From positions 2,517,501 through 2,581,500 of the forward strand of contig NZ_CP085530.1 of NCBI RefSeq assembly GCF_020616155.1: a DNA stretch of 64,000 bases. The letters are read 5' to 3'. The notes beneath the pieces were generated by a model. The model saw only the letters and a list, made by a program, of their open reading frames with translations, did no database searches and was not told where the DNA came from. Within the stretch, counting starts at the first letter, position 1; each line of letters begins with the position of its first letter. Below, piece after piece: positions 47,524 to 56,174 of the stretch. Origin of the DNA: Vogesella sp. XCS3 (GTDB lineage Bacteria > Pseudomonadota > Gammaproteobacteria > Burkholderiales > Chromobacteriaceae). Position numbers and translations under genes: made by a program.

Positions 47524-48559
47524 GGCTTTGTTGCACAAATCAGTGCTTGCGTCCGTCCGGTAGAATGACCGCATGAGCAAGCCCCTTCCTCCCAAGTACC
47601 AAACCATCAACTGGCAGTCATACAACCAGTCCCTCAAGCAACGAGGGCAGCTCCTTCTCTGGCTCGACAAAGGCATGAACTGGTTGGCACCGGCTACCGG
47701 CAGGCGGGGACGGCAGCTAACTTTTTCTGATGCTGCCATCCAGTTCTGTCTCACCATCAAATGCCTCTTTGGCCTGGCGCTACGGCAAGCCACAGGTATG
47801 GTCGAAAGTATGTTGCGCCTGGCTGGCCTTGACTGGGCCGTCCCCGACTTCAGCACGCTTTCCCGCCGCCAGAAAGACCTGCAAGTCCGCATCCCGGTAC
47901 AGAAAAAGCAAGGTTGTCTGCATCTCTTGGTGGATAGCACCGGCATCAAGATGATGGGTGAAGGCGAGTGGAAGGTGAAAAAGCATGGCGCTGATTACCG
48001 CCGCCAATGGCGCAAGCTGCATCTGGGCATAGATGCGCAAACGCTGGAAATCCGGGCAATGGAAGTGACCGACAATCGCACTGGAGATGCCACGATGCTG
48101 CCAGAGCTGCTATCGCAAATTCCGGCGGGAGAGGGACTGGTAACCGTCACCACGGATGGGGCGTACGACACACGCCTATGTTACGCAGCGATTGCAGAGC
48201 GTGGGGCGGCAGCCATCATTCCCCCACGTCGAAATGGCCAATTCTGGAAAGGGAATTTACGGGGCAATCAGGCTCGCAATGAGTCGCTACGAGCGGTGAA
48301 GTATCTGGGGCCCGCGCTCTGGAAAAAGTGGAGTGGCTACCATCGCCGCAGCTTGGTCGAAACGAAGATGCACTGTTTCAAATTGCTGGCAGATCGGGTT
48401 AAGTCACGGGACTTTGACCGGCAAGTAGCGGAGCTTCAAATCTGTGCAGCGATTCTGAATCGCTTCACAGCACTGGGCACGCCGCAAACGGTCCGTATGG
48501 GATAAATCCGTCTGGGGATTGGGGTAGTTCGACCTACGGCTGATTTGTGCAACAAAGCC
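47524..48559 (+). mobile_element. Intact IS5-family (IS903-group-like) insertion sequence
   Basis: 1036 bp bounded by perfect 19-bp inverted repeats, GGCTTTGTTGCACAAATCA at 47524-47542 and its complement at 48541-48559, flanked by 9-bp direct repeats GCAACAAAG. It encodes one complete transposase. It was inserted into the right end of a 99-bp remnant of a similar element. The clean ends and duplication mean that the insertion is recent. Confidence 0.92.
47573..48505 (+). CDS. IS5-family transposase
   Basis: 310 residues, uninterrupted. The DDE catalytic triad is visible as Asp121 (LLVDSTGIK), Asp195 (TTDGAYDT) and Glu263 (SLVETKMHCFK), the last within the Y-(2)-R-(3)-E-(6)-K type signature of IS5/IS4 transposases (GYHRRSLVETKMHCFK). 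The N-terminal part is a helical DNA-binding region. It should be active on the flanking 19-bp ends. Confidence 0.93.
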   Translation: MSKPLPPKYQTINWQSYNQSLKQRGQLLLWLDKGMNWLAPATGRRGRQLTFSDAAIQFCLTIKCLFGLALRQATGMVESMLRLAGLDWAVPDFSTLSRRQKDLQVRIPVQKKQGCLHLLVDSTGIKMMGEGEWKVKKHGADYRRQWRKLHLGIDAQTLEIRAMEVTDNRTGDATMLPELLSQIPAGEGLVTVTTDGAYDTRLCYAAIAERGAAAIIPPRRNGQFWKGNLRGNQARNESLRAVKYLGPALWKKWSGYHRRSLVETKMHCFKLLADRVKSRDFDRQVAELQICAAILNRFTALGTPQTVRMG

Positions 48560-48568
48560 GCAACAAAG
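48560..48568 (+). repeat. 9-bp target duplication, right copy
   Basis: GCAACAAAG, matching 47515-47523 exactly. Confidence 0.8.
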
Positions 48569-48678
48569 CCAACAAAGCCAACAAAGCCAACAAAGCCAAC
48601 AAAGCCAACAAAGCCAACAAAGCCAACAAAGCCAACAAAGCCAACAAAGCCAACAAAGCCAACAAAGCCAACAAAAAT
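48562..48678. repeat. 9-bp tandem array, 12 copies of AACAAAGCC
   Basis: Twelve perfect copies (48562-48669) and one degenerate copy (48670-48678). The unit equals the last nine bases of the IS terminal repeat, so the array probably grew from a transposon end. It is open in several frames (Asn-Lys-Ala, Thr-Lys-Pro, or Val-Gly-Phe on the minus strand), but these are artefacts of the repeat. Confidence 0.95.
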
Positions 48679-48718
48679 TATAACAACCTGCTTATGCAAA
48701 GCGTGCTTAGATATTGTG

Positions 48719-49093
48719 TTAACAAGTAAAATTTAATTTTTTGTTTAATTCGTTCTCACTCATGCTAGACATAAATGATAACCCTCGATGGATATGACTA
48801 TTCAAAAACTGTCTAGCAACAATATCGCTCCTTTCTAAGCGTTCTTGGTCCAGCCACAAGAACAAGAGGTTGAGATATAGGGCTTCATAACCTCCTGTAA
48901 ACGTTCTCCAATCTATATCAATTCCACCATCAAAGTTAAATTTTTCAATAGGTAATTTTCCCGTACTACCTATGGAAATACAAAATGCATATCGGCAAAA
49001 AGTATTGTAGTGATTGATGCCTGTTTTGCGCTTCAAAGTGATCAGCTGATTCTTAGCAACTGCGGTTAATCTGATTCGATCAATCTGTATCAT
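48719..49093 (-). CDS. dndE: DNA phosphorothioation protein DndE
   Basis: 124 residues. The start matches DndE: RIRLTAVAKNQLITLKRKTGINHYNTFCRYAFCISIG. DndE is a small basic protein that binds nicked DNA and takes part in sulfur insertion. Its ATG follows the dndD TAA directly with no gap, so they are coupled. It is the last gene of the dndBCDE operon, and it ends 40 bp from the tandem repeat next to the IS. Confidence 0.88.
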   Translation of the reverse strand: MIQIDRIRLTAVAKNQLITLKRKTGINHYNTFCRYAFCISIGSTGKLPIEKFNFDGGIDIDWRTFTGGYEALYLNLLFLWLDQERLERSDIVARQFLNSHIHRGLSFMSSMSENELNKKLNFTC

Positions 49094-51058
49094 TTAAATC
49101 TCCGTAGCGACAACAGAGGTGCTACGTCGCACTTCGTCAAACTCCAGGCCCATAGCCGCCGCCATAAAAGGCTGTAGCGCTATATAGGCTGGGCCATGCA
49201 CTTCTTCATCAGTGGAAAGCACAAGCACCTGATGGGAGACTTTTCCGAAGAAATTATTGATCAGTGACTCACGATGCTTCTGATCCAGACGAGCCAATGG
49301 CGTATCTACCACCACAGGAAAGCGCCCCTTCCTCTCTTGAATTAGTGCACTAAGCACGGAAATAGCCAGAATCTGCCGCTCGCCAGCCGACAAGCGTTCC
49401 ATCGGCAACGCATGGCCAGCGGTATCGATAATGGAAACCGTGTAAGTATCTGGGTCAACATTGACTCTTCCTACCAGCCGCTTCTTGCGCAGCAGTTGCT
49501 GGAAGGATTGCGTAATCATGTTAGATAGCCAGGTGGCTTTGCTGGCAAGCAACCGCTCCCGGAAAACCAGCAACGCTTTTTTCGCCCGTCCAGCTGCTTG
49601 CAAGCCGTGCTGCTCCAAAGCTTTATCCTTGAACTCTTCCTGCAAACGCTTGTGTGCAGCATTCAGGCGTGTTTCTGTATGAGTCCGATATGTCTGTAGC
49701 TCAGATAGCTTAGTCGTCAACACTAGCAAGTCTGACTCGGTCTTCGCAACCGCATGCGCACGCTGCTGCAAGCCACCCAAAACACCGGCAAGCTGCTCCT
49801 CTGCAGGTATTTTCCCAACCGCACGTTCAGCCTTCGATAGGGTGGATTCGGTTTGTTCAACCTGTGCCACACATTTCTGTAGCGATGAGACTGCCTGCTC
49901 CAGCCGTGGCTGAATTTCATGCGGATTACCACCTGCTTGTAATACAGGTTGGCGTACATTTTCTGCTTTGAATCTAAGCAAGTCTACCTGTAACAACTCG
50001 GCCAAGCGCTGCTTCTCTGTGGAGGGCAAAGGCAACTGTTGTAGTAAGCGGCGATCGCGCTTTTCAAATTCACTGGCAAGCAAAGTAGCATTTTGTGCCT
50101 GCTGATCGATATCCCATTGGGCCTTGTATCTATCCCAAAGAGGGCCAAGCCAAGTGAGAGGAAGTAGTGGATCTTCTATTGCATCGATCAATTCTGCCTG
50201 CGCTTGCTCATTTCGCTTTCGAGCGATATCAACTTCCGCCTTTAACTCTGCAGCTTTTTCATAGGCAGTTAAGCCTTTGCGCTGGGCATCCAGCTTGTAG
50301 TGTTCCAATTCTGACTTGGCTACATCCAGCGTATTTTGCAGGCTAGCTCTTTGCTGCTGCAGAACAGTGATGGATTGTTCTGTTACCTCAAGCTGTTGAG
50401 CAAACTTCTCGGCATCTTCACGCAGCTTGGCATGCTCGCCACTGCTTTCCTTGTTACGCAGATTGGCTCGCCGTTCTACTGCCTTCAGATCAGTCGCCAA
50501 TGAGTCGATTCCACCCAGACCCAAGAACACTTCTGTAGCACGGCGCAACAAATCGGGTAAACGGTCTGGGCTGGCCAGAGCCTCAATTTTTTCCCCATCA
50601 AACAGGAAAAGCTGGACTAGCTCGGCAGGCAAGATGCCATTGATGAATTCGTCCCAACTTTCAGTAAAAGCCATGTCTATCATTCCATGGCTACTTACTG
50701 TCATGTTTTCTTGCAGGTTGCCAGCGGATGTTCTCCATTCGCGCCGAATGGCAACAGGCTGCTGTCTGCCCCCCGCCTCCACAAGCAGATTAACTTCAAC
50801 AGCCGCATTACCCACTGCATCTTGTCTTAACAGGCTCTGGATAAGCTGATCGTATTCTGACTTTCGAGCCAGATTAATTGCCTTGTAGCCATAAAGTGCA
50901 ATCTGGATGGCCGTGAGTAAGGTTGTCTTACCACTGCCATTCAGCGCTTTGATTAAAATAACCGGTTTGCCATCACGTACGGAAAGCGGCAGGGTTTGGC
51001 GCTCGCGAAAGGGCCCCAGGTTTTCAATCGAAATATCGGTAAATGTTATTTTTGCCAT
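49094..51058 (-). CDS. dndD: DNA phosphorothioation ATPase DndD
   Basis: 654 residues, SMC/Rad50-like. Walker A is ALNGSGKTTLL (about 38-48). A long coiled-coil middle section follows, broken by a segment near residue 340 with a Pro-rich turn. The ABC signature is LSAGERQILAIS (near 554) and Walker B is PVVVDTPLARLD (near 578). DndD supplies ATP hydrolysis for DNA phosphorothioation with DndC and DndE. dndC ends 8 bp upstream. Confidence 0.92.
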   Translation of the reverse strand: MAKITFTDISIENLGPFRERQTLPLSVRDGKPVILIKALNGSGKTTLLTAIQIALYGYKAINLARKSEYDQLIQSLLRQDAVGNAAVEVNLLVEAGGRQQPVAIRREWRTSAGNLQENMTVSSHGMIDMAFTESWDEFINGILPAELVQLFLFDGEKIEALASPDRLPDLLRRATEVFLGLGGIDSLATDLKAVERRANLRNKESSGEHAKLREDAEKFAQQLEVTEQSITVLQQQRASLQNTLDVAKSELEHYKLDAQRKGLTAYEKAAELKAEVDIARKRNEQAQAELIDAIEDPLLPLTWLGPLWDRYKAQWDIDQQAQNATLLASEFEKRDRRLLQQLPLPSTEKQRLAELLQVDLLRFKAENVRQPVLQAGGNPHEIQPRLEQAVSSLQKCVAQVEQTESTLSKAERAVGKIPAEEQLAGVLGGLQQRAHAVAKTESDLLVLTTKLSELQTYRTHTETRLNAAHKRLQEEFKDKALEQHGLQAAGRAKKALLVFRERLLASKATWLSNMITQSFQQLLRKKRLVGRVNVDPDTYTVSIIDTAGHALPMERLSAGERQILAISVLSALIQERKGRFPVVVDTPLARLDQKHRESLINNFFGKVSHQVLVLSTDEEVHGPAYIALQPFMAAAMGLEFDEVRRSTSVVATEI

Positions 51059-51066
51059 GTTATTGC

Positions 51067-52545
51067 TCAGGCCAATATTGTCGAAGCGTCATTACTATCT
51101 CCATCGCTCGCTTCGTCAATCTGCTCTGCGTTGCTTTCCTGTTTCTGTGTACTCATGGCAAATTCCAGTGCCTCTTCTTCCGTCCGAAATGCATTGTTCT
51201 GCAAAATAGATTCAAGGCGATCCAGATGTTGAGAACGCTTCAGAGTCTGCTGTGCTTGAAACTGCTCTGCCAATAGGCTACGTGTTAGGCGGTACAGTGT
51301 TTCGGCAGCCTCTGGGTCTATCTCATCTGCCACGGCCTTGAGCAGCGCAAAGTCACTACCATCCAACGGGACGGACTCTATTTCTTTACCCGGATAGGGC
51401 TGCTGGTAGACCGACTCATAAATGTCAGGTAGCAAATCTTCTATTTCGCCTTTTTCTTCTACCCAGATTCGGCGAATTTCTTCTAGCTCTTCTAGAGAAA
51501 TTAATTCTACATTGTGATAACCAACTTTTTCGCCTGCTTCTTTTACCAGCTTTTGGGTTACCAGTAGTTCTTTCAGCAACGCTTCCCGCTTTGTTTGCAG
51601 GTATGGGCCATGAATAAGTGCATCATTCAGTACCTTTAGCTGGCCATTCATTCTTCTAAAATCACGCGTTTCTCTATCATCGGTAGTGAGATGTGTATTT
51701 CTAAAGTCTAGAATGGGCTGCATCCATGCTTTTTGCTCATCATTCTGAACCATAGCTTGCATGGATTTATCTTGAGATACCATGGTACAAACATAGCAGC
51801 CAAAGCGGCTATCGCCACAGCTGGGGGTAGACGTATCTACTACAATTGGGCACTCAGCATCTGCAGTGGCACCACGGTATATATGAAAGAGCTCTTGGTT
51901 ACTTACACCCCAAGGGTTGTCTTCCGTAATGAGGTATTCCCATACATCATCGCTAGTCCACGTTTCTACTGGCAAATACACCCATACTCGAGAAAGCTTA
52001 GGGTCTTTATTACGACTTAGGCGGTCGCGGGTGCTGCCATGGTAGGTATCCATTACTTTATCACGCGCCTGGCTTTCACCACGGCGTTGGCCTAGCACAA
52101 GGATAGCTTCGCCATTAGCCTCAGATAGTTCTTGAATAAACTTGGTCGATGCACTGATTTTTAGCCTATCCGTGCACCACCGAAAACGGTTGCGGGGCGC
52201 AGGGTAGCCCTTACCAATTAGGCTTACCCAAAAACGGTTTTCTAATGTGGGTGTGAGGCGGTGCGCTCTGACGGGCATGTTTTGTTGCTGAGCAGCAGAA
52301 CGCATAAGCTCTAGTGAGCTAGCGACCCATGCTGCAATAACCGGGTTTTCTACCAGCGTATCAGTGCTAATAACGTGAATAAGCTTTGTACGCTTGCTAA
52401 GCGGCAGTTGTTCAATAGCTCGCCAAACAAGCTGCAGCGATGCTGTAGAGTCTTTACCGCCGCTATAGCCAATAATCCAGGGCATACTATCTGATAGATA
52501 GATTTTCTGGATTTCTTGGATGATAGTTTCAACAGGTGTTGTCAT
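51067..52545 (-). CDS. dndC: DNA phosphorothioation sulfurtransferase DndC
   Basis: 492 residues, a PAPS-reductase-like ATP pyrophosphatase with the PP-loop YSGGKDSTAS (27-36). Cysteines in SCGDSRFGCYVC (about 240-255) are the likely ligands of the DndC iron-sulfur cluster. It adenylates the DNA backbone and receives sulfur from a cysteine desulfurase; no dndA is in the window, so a housekeeping IscS probably serves. It follows dndB by 11 bp. Confidence 0.93.
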   Translation of the reverse strand: MTTPVETIIQEIQKIYLSDSMPWIIGYSGGKDSTASLQLVWRAIEQLPLSKRTKLIHVISTDTLVENPVIAAWVASSLELMRSAAQQQNMPVRAHRLTPTLENRFWVSLIGKGYPAPRNRFRWCTDRLKISASTKFIQELSEANGEAILVLGQRRGESQARDKVMDTYHGSTRDRLSRNKDPKLSRVWVYLPVETWTSDDVWEYLITEDNPWGVSNQELFHIYRGATADAECPIVVDTSTPSCGDSRFGCYVCTMVSQDKSMQAMVQNDEQKAWMQPILDFRNTHLTTDDRETRDFRRMNGQLKVLNDALIHGPYLQTKREALLKELLVTQKLVKEAGEKVGYHNVELISLEELEEIRRIWVEEKGEIEDLLPDIYESVYQQPYPGKEIESVPLDGSDFALLKAVADEIDPEAAETLYRLTRSLLAEQFQAQQTLKRSQHLDRLESILQNNAFRTEEEALEFAMSTQKQESNAEQIDEASDGDSNDASTILA

Positions 52546-52556
52546 ACGCGACCTCG

Positions 52557-53663
52557 TTAAGCTTTGCGAACAGCACGTACCGCGAGGAACGCGTTCTCAA
52601 CATTCTGTTCTTCCAGCGTTAGGTCTAAGCCTAACGCTTGCTTGATAGCATTACTGGTTAAAGTGATATTTTGACTATTTTTGGCTAAACGGCCGCCTAT
52701 CATGGCCCGGCCTTCCCATAGTGCGCTGTTGCGTCGCGACCAATCTATGGTTTCCAGCTTCTTAAGCAATGTTTGCCAGCTACCCGGCTGCTGTTTAAGT
52801 AGCACCCGCCCCATTCGCCCTAATGCTTGCAGCACAATTGCATGCGAATGGATAAAGTCTTGCCGTACTTCCCCTGCCGTCATCCGGCCTTCTCTAACAT
52901 ATCGCCACTCTGGTATGGCTTCGCCTACTGCATCCCAAAATGCACCGCTTACCTGTGTAGCTTGCGTAAAGTCATGCAGCGCCTTTTCCGACAACAGCTC
53001 CGCGGTGGCGAAGTGTAGCGCACTCAAAGTAAACAGCTTACGTGACCTAGCGGCTAGTGATGAACGCTCGCCTTCGATCAGGTTATGGAACACTTTAGAG
53101 GTAAGCGACAGGTGGCGGGCCACGTTGGCCGCAGCACTTCGGTGGTCGTAAAGCACACCTAGAGAGGGCGAGGGCTTAACGGCATGGCGGTTTAGGTCAG
53201 CAAACATTTGCTGGCACCTTGCTAAGCCACGATCTATGAAAAACACCACGGCGATTGTTTCATCTGCCAGCGCTGGTGACTCTTTCAACGCCTCTTCAAT
53301 AGCTGCACGACGGTGTTGACCATCATTCACGATGAAGCGAGCGTGCATGTCTACCCGCAGCGTCCCCATACGGAAGCTGGTTGCATCCGTGCTGGATACA
53401 GGCTCAAACGTAACGGCACCATCTATCGATGCCGTAATCGCTGAGAAAGTGTAGTCATCTTTATTGGAAACGATATAGCGGGCAATGTCTGGCACGCGGG
53501 CACGGTTTAGCGTGCGCTGAGCGCGCAACTCGGGCAGTAGCTCCTCGTTATCAAACTCAAAGAGCTTGGCCAACAAGCGCAGAGGGCACATGGATACATA
53601 GTATTCACGCCCAGCTTGGATGCCTCGGATAGCAGGAAAGGTATAGGAAAACGCGTTAGCCAT
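52557..53663 (-). CDS. dndB: DNA phosphorothioation regulator DndB
   Basis: 368 residues with the DGQHR motif of the family (NDGQHRRAAIEEAL, 114-119). DndB represses dnd transcription in some species and influences the modification level. First gene of dndBCDE. A perfect palindrome 19-44 bp upstream of its start is a likely operator for DndB or another repressor. Confidence 0.9.
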   Translation of the reverse strand: MANAFSYTFPAIRGIQAGREYYVSMCPLRLLAKLFEFDNEELLPELRAQRTLNRARVPDIARYIVSNKDDYTFSAITASIDGAVTFEPVSSTDATSFRMGTLRVDMHARFIVNDGQHRRAAIEEALKESPALADETIAVVFFIDRGLARCQQMFADLNRHAVKPSPSLGVLYDHRSAAANVARHLSLTSKVFHNLIEGERSSLAARSRKLFTLSALHFATAELLSEKALHDFTQATQVSGAFWDAVGEAIPEWRYVREGRMTAGEVRQDFIHSHAIVLQALGRMGRVLLKQQPGSWQTLLKKLETIDWSRRNSALWEGRAMIGGRLAKNSQNITLTSNAIKQALGLDLTLEEQNVENAFLAVRAVRKA

Positions 53664-53681
53664 AGGACTATGGATGGTAGC

Positions 53682-53707
53682 ATGTATGTCTTTATATAGA
53701 CATACAT
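53682..53707. promoter_or_regulatory. Palindromic operator candidate of the dnd operon
   Basis: Perfect arms ATGTATGTCT and AGACATACAT around a TTATAT centre, in the 113-bp gap between the HNH gene and dndB. Its position over the expected dnd promoter suggests repression, perhaps by DndB. Confidence 0.6.
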
Positions 53708-53776
53708 TTGGCTAGATCCAAAGCTATGTTCGCGGAAAATTTTCCATTCAAAACAAATATTTATTGCATTGCATGG

Positions 53777-54628
53777 TTACTTGCTAGCTTGTCGCAGCTC
53801 TTGCAGCTGGTGCGTACATACCGCGGCAGACTCGCCAAAATGCACCTCGCGGTGACAATTTGCACACAACGCAGCCATATGGTCTGGGTGGTCTAAACCG
53901 CCGTCAGACAGGCGGTTGATATGGTGGGGCTCCAGATATGGGCTGCCATCTTTTTTGCGAAATGGTGCAGGTTGCTTGCACAGCTCACAATGCCCGTTAG
54001 CCCTAGCCAAGACATAGCGCTTTACTTGTTCGCTACGTTTGTAAACTTGCCGCCGTGCTGTGGATTTGTTGCCATCTGCAACTTGGGGCTTACACGCAGC
54101 GATAGCTCTCTGTCTGAGCTCTTCAATTGATAACTGCGTCTCTTCGCTCTCTTCTTCGACCACCAACAGGTCCTGGTCAACGGTCATCTCTGATTGCACT
54201 GGCATCAAATGGAATTGAATGATCTCCCGGTCTTCTCTTTCAGAGTCTGGCCCACGGGTTAGAACGTGCGAAACATAAGCAAACTCGCCTTTGTACTCAC
54301 ATACGCCCCTACCATGGTTAAGAAATACATGTAATGCACGGCCATCCTCTGCATGGGTTGCAATGGCAAGGTTACTACCAGTGAGCTTCATGTCGCCGCG
54401 TCGGCCAGCGCCGGTATACGTCAGCCACCCCCTGTCATCAAAGCTATCGCTGTAACCATAGTGCTCCCCCGACTCTGCCATGAACACAAAAATAGCAGGG
54501 CTTGTCCTGGACTGCGCAATACCACTTTGCCCATTGCCACCATAGCGCCCGGTAATCTCTTTTCTACGGATGTAGTGCTTACCCAGCACAAAGCTAGGCA
54601 GGTGTTTTAGTTCGGTTGGGGAACTCAT
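53777..54628 (-). CDS. HNH endonuclease with SRA-like N-terminal domain (ScoMcrA-related)
   Basis: 283 residues. Residues about 15-125 (GGNGQSGIAQSRTSPAIFVF, then SGEHYGYSDSF, YTGAGRRGDM, GSNLAIATH) fit the SRA-like domain of ScoMcrA-type nucleases, which read modified DNA. The C-terminus (205-265) is a zinc-supported HNH: CELC at 214-217, PHHI with His235/236, CANC at 255-258 and HREVH. The middle Asn of the HNH is His250. No separate sulfur-binding domain is obvious. It lies upstream of dndB on the same strand, 113 bp away, and no dndFGH restriction genes exist here, so it may be the restriction partner of this Dnd set or a gene for modified-phage restriction. Confidence 0.8.
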   Translation of the reverse strand: MSSPTELKHLPSFVLGKHYIRRKEITGRYGGNGQSGIAQSRTSPAIFVFMAESGEHYGYSDSFDDRGWLTYTGAGRRGDMKLTGSNLAIATHAEDGRALHVFLNHGRGVCEYKGEFAYVSHVLTRGPDSEREDREIIQFHLMPVQSEMTVDQDLLVVEEESEETQLSIEELRQRAIAACKPQVADGNKSTARRQVYKRSEQVKRYVLARANGHCELCKQPAPFRKKDGSPYLEPHHINRLSDGGLDHPDHMAALCANCHREVHFGESAAVCTHQLQELRQASK

Positions 54629-54707
54629 GCTGGCTATAAATTTGATTTCAATAATATTGAATTCAGCTTATGGCATGGTTTCTATGGATGCAATATGTAT
54701 ATCGATA

Positions 54708-54811
54708 AAGGTTGGCCGTAACCAAGCGGGGCCTAGTGCGCGGTGATACAGCCACGCGGTACAGCCTAGTACCCCGCTGTTTAGCCGGGGGCTAGACCTG
54801 CGGCCAACCTT
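54708..54811. repeat. Inverted pair of the window repeat at the right island edge
   Basis: AAGGTTGGCCG at 54708-54718 and the reverse TGCGGCCAACCTT at 54799-54811 bracket a 104-bp spacer between the HNH gene and the LysE gene. These are the first copies after an 11-kb stretch without any full copy, so they mark the return to core sequence. Confidence 0.75.
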
Positions 54812-54817
54812 TCAGCG

Positions 54818-55426
54818 CTACGCCGCAAGCTTGCCGGCGGCCAGTAGCAGCAGGCTGCCGGCGCTGGCTTCCGCCAGGCGGCGTTTGGCATCGCTGATGC
54901 CGCCGCGGCGGGCCATGCTGGCGGCGCTGTAGCCTATCAGGCCGTATACCACGGCGCAGCTACCGATAAAGATGGCGGACAGCAGCAGCGCCTGCAAGGC
55001 CACGGCTTCGCCGGGCTGGATGAAGTTGGGCAGGATGGACAGGTAGATCAGCAGGCCTTTGGGGTTGAGCAAGCTGGTGACAAAGCCGCGGGCAAACTGC
55101 CGCTGCGTGGGGCTGCCGTTTAACGCCAGCACGCCGGGCTGCATGGCGGAGCGGAACATCTGCACCGCCAGGTACAGCAGGTAGGCCAGCCCGGCCCAGC
55201 GGATGGCGTGAAACAGTGGCGGCCAGGCGGTAATGAGCGCGGCAATGCCGAATGCGGCCAACAGCGCGTGCACGCAGTAGCCGGTAAGGATGCCGGCGTT
55301 GGCACGGGTGGCGGCGGCGCGCCCGCCGGTCAGCCCCTGCGAGGCCACAAACAGGATGTCGGGCCCCGGGGTGCACACCAGCGGGAAAACAGTAATGCCG
55401 AATAGCAGCAGGGTGTGGCTGGTCAT
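54818..55426 (-). CDS. LysE/RhtB-family amino-acid exporter
   Basis: 202 residues from ATG 55426 (GGGAG upstream); a longer upstream frame starts with unrelated sequence. The pattern LLFGITVFPLVCTPGPDILFVASQGL is the LysE/RhtB start (CTPGPD), and TSLLNPKGLLIYLSILPNFI is the NPK motif. Five or six membrane helices. It exports an amino acid or similar compound. It is divergent from an Lrp-type regulator gene, its probable controller. Confidence 0.9.
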   Translation of the reverse strand: MTSHTLLLFGITVFPLVCTPGPDILFVASQGLTGGRAAATRANAGILTGYCVHALLAAFGIAALITAWPPLFHAIRWAGLAYLLYLAVQMFRSAMQPGVLALNGSPTQRQFARGFVTSLLNPKGLLIYLSILPNFIQPGEAVALQALLLSAIFIGSCAVVYGLIGYSAASMARRGGISDAKRRLAEASAGSLLLLAAGKLAA

Positions 55427-55606
55427 GGTGTTTCTCCCTAGTGGTGCCTGCCGCCGCCAGCGCAGCAGCCGGGGGAAACGGCGGTGCCGCAGTGGCCGGG
55501 GCAGGCAGACACAGTGTAGGGAAAGGCGGCCAGAATAGGCTTGCGTAGTGCGCGGCATTTCTTGCCATAATGCAATCCGGTTTCACAAAACAGGCAGGTG
55601 TTGCAA

Positions 55607-56074
55607 TTGGATGCCGTAAAACTGGATAAGCTCGACCGCCGCATTCTGCAGGCGCTGCAGCGCGATGGCCGCATACAAAACGCTACCCTGGCGCAGCAGG
55701 TGGGGCTGTCGCCGTCCAGCTGCCTGCGCCGCGTGCGCCAGCTGGAAGATGCGGGGGTGATAAGCCGCTACGTGGCGGTGCTGGATGGCAGCAAGGTGGG
55801 CGCGGGGCTCACGCTGTTTGCGCGGGTATGGCTCAAGGCGCAAGACGCGGACACCACCAACCACTTTATCCAGGCGGTGCGCGATATGCCGCAGGTGGTG
55901 GAATGCCACGTGATGGCGGGCGAGTGCGACATGCTGCTGCGCATTGTCACTACCGATCTGGCGTCGTACCGGCAGTTTCACGCGCACGAGCTCACGCGCA
56001 TTGCCAGCGTGCAAAGCGTGAAAACCGAAGTGCCAATGGAAACCGCCAAGCTCACCCACGCGCTGCCCTTGTAA
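55607..56074 (+). CDS. Lrp/AsnC-family transcriptional regulator
   Basis: 155 residues from a TTG at 55607 with AGGTG six bases upstream; GTG at 55598 would also be possible. The helix-turn-helix LDKLDRRILQALQRDGRIQNATLAQQVGLSPSSCLRRVRQLE is canonical for Lrp, followed by the RAM effector-binding domain (VVECHVMAGECDMLLRI). It probably controls the divergent LysE-type exporter in response to its substrate. The stop codon TAA merges into a window repeat. Confidence 0.9.
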   Translation: MDAVKLDKLDRRILQALQRDGRIQNATLAQQVGLSPSSCLRRVRQLEDAGVISRYVAVLDGSKVGAGLTLFARVWLKAQDADTTNHFIQAVRDMPQVVECHVMAGECDMLLRIVTTDLASYRQFHAHELTRIASVQSVKTEVPMETAKLTHALPL

Positions 56075-56085
56075 GGTTGGCCGCA
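56073..56085 (+). repeat. AAGGTTGGCCGCA repeat fused to the lrp stop codon
   Basis: Perfect copy whose first two bases belong to the TAA stop of the Lrp-type gene. Confidence 0.85.
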
Positions 56086-56174
56086 GGGGCGGCTTGCCCC
56101 CTACCAGATAGTGCAAACAGCCCGCCCTAGGCTGGGGCGGGCTGGCACGGCGGCTTGCTACCCGCCCGTGTGTT

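Noticed and set aside
48562..48678. Possible CRISPR-like array
   Set aside because: Units are 9 bp in direct tandem with no spacers, and no cas genes are present.
48436..48736. Repetitive open frames over the tandem array (Val-Gly-Phe, Asn-Lys-Ala, Thr-Lys-Pro repeats)
   Set aside because: They are translations of the 9-bp DNA repeat, which stays open because its length is a multiple of three.
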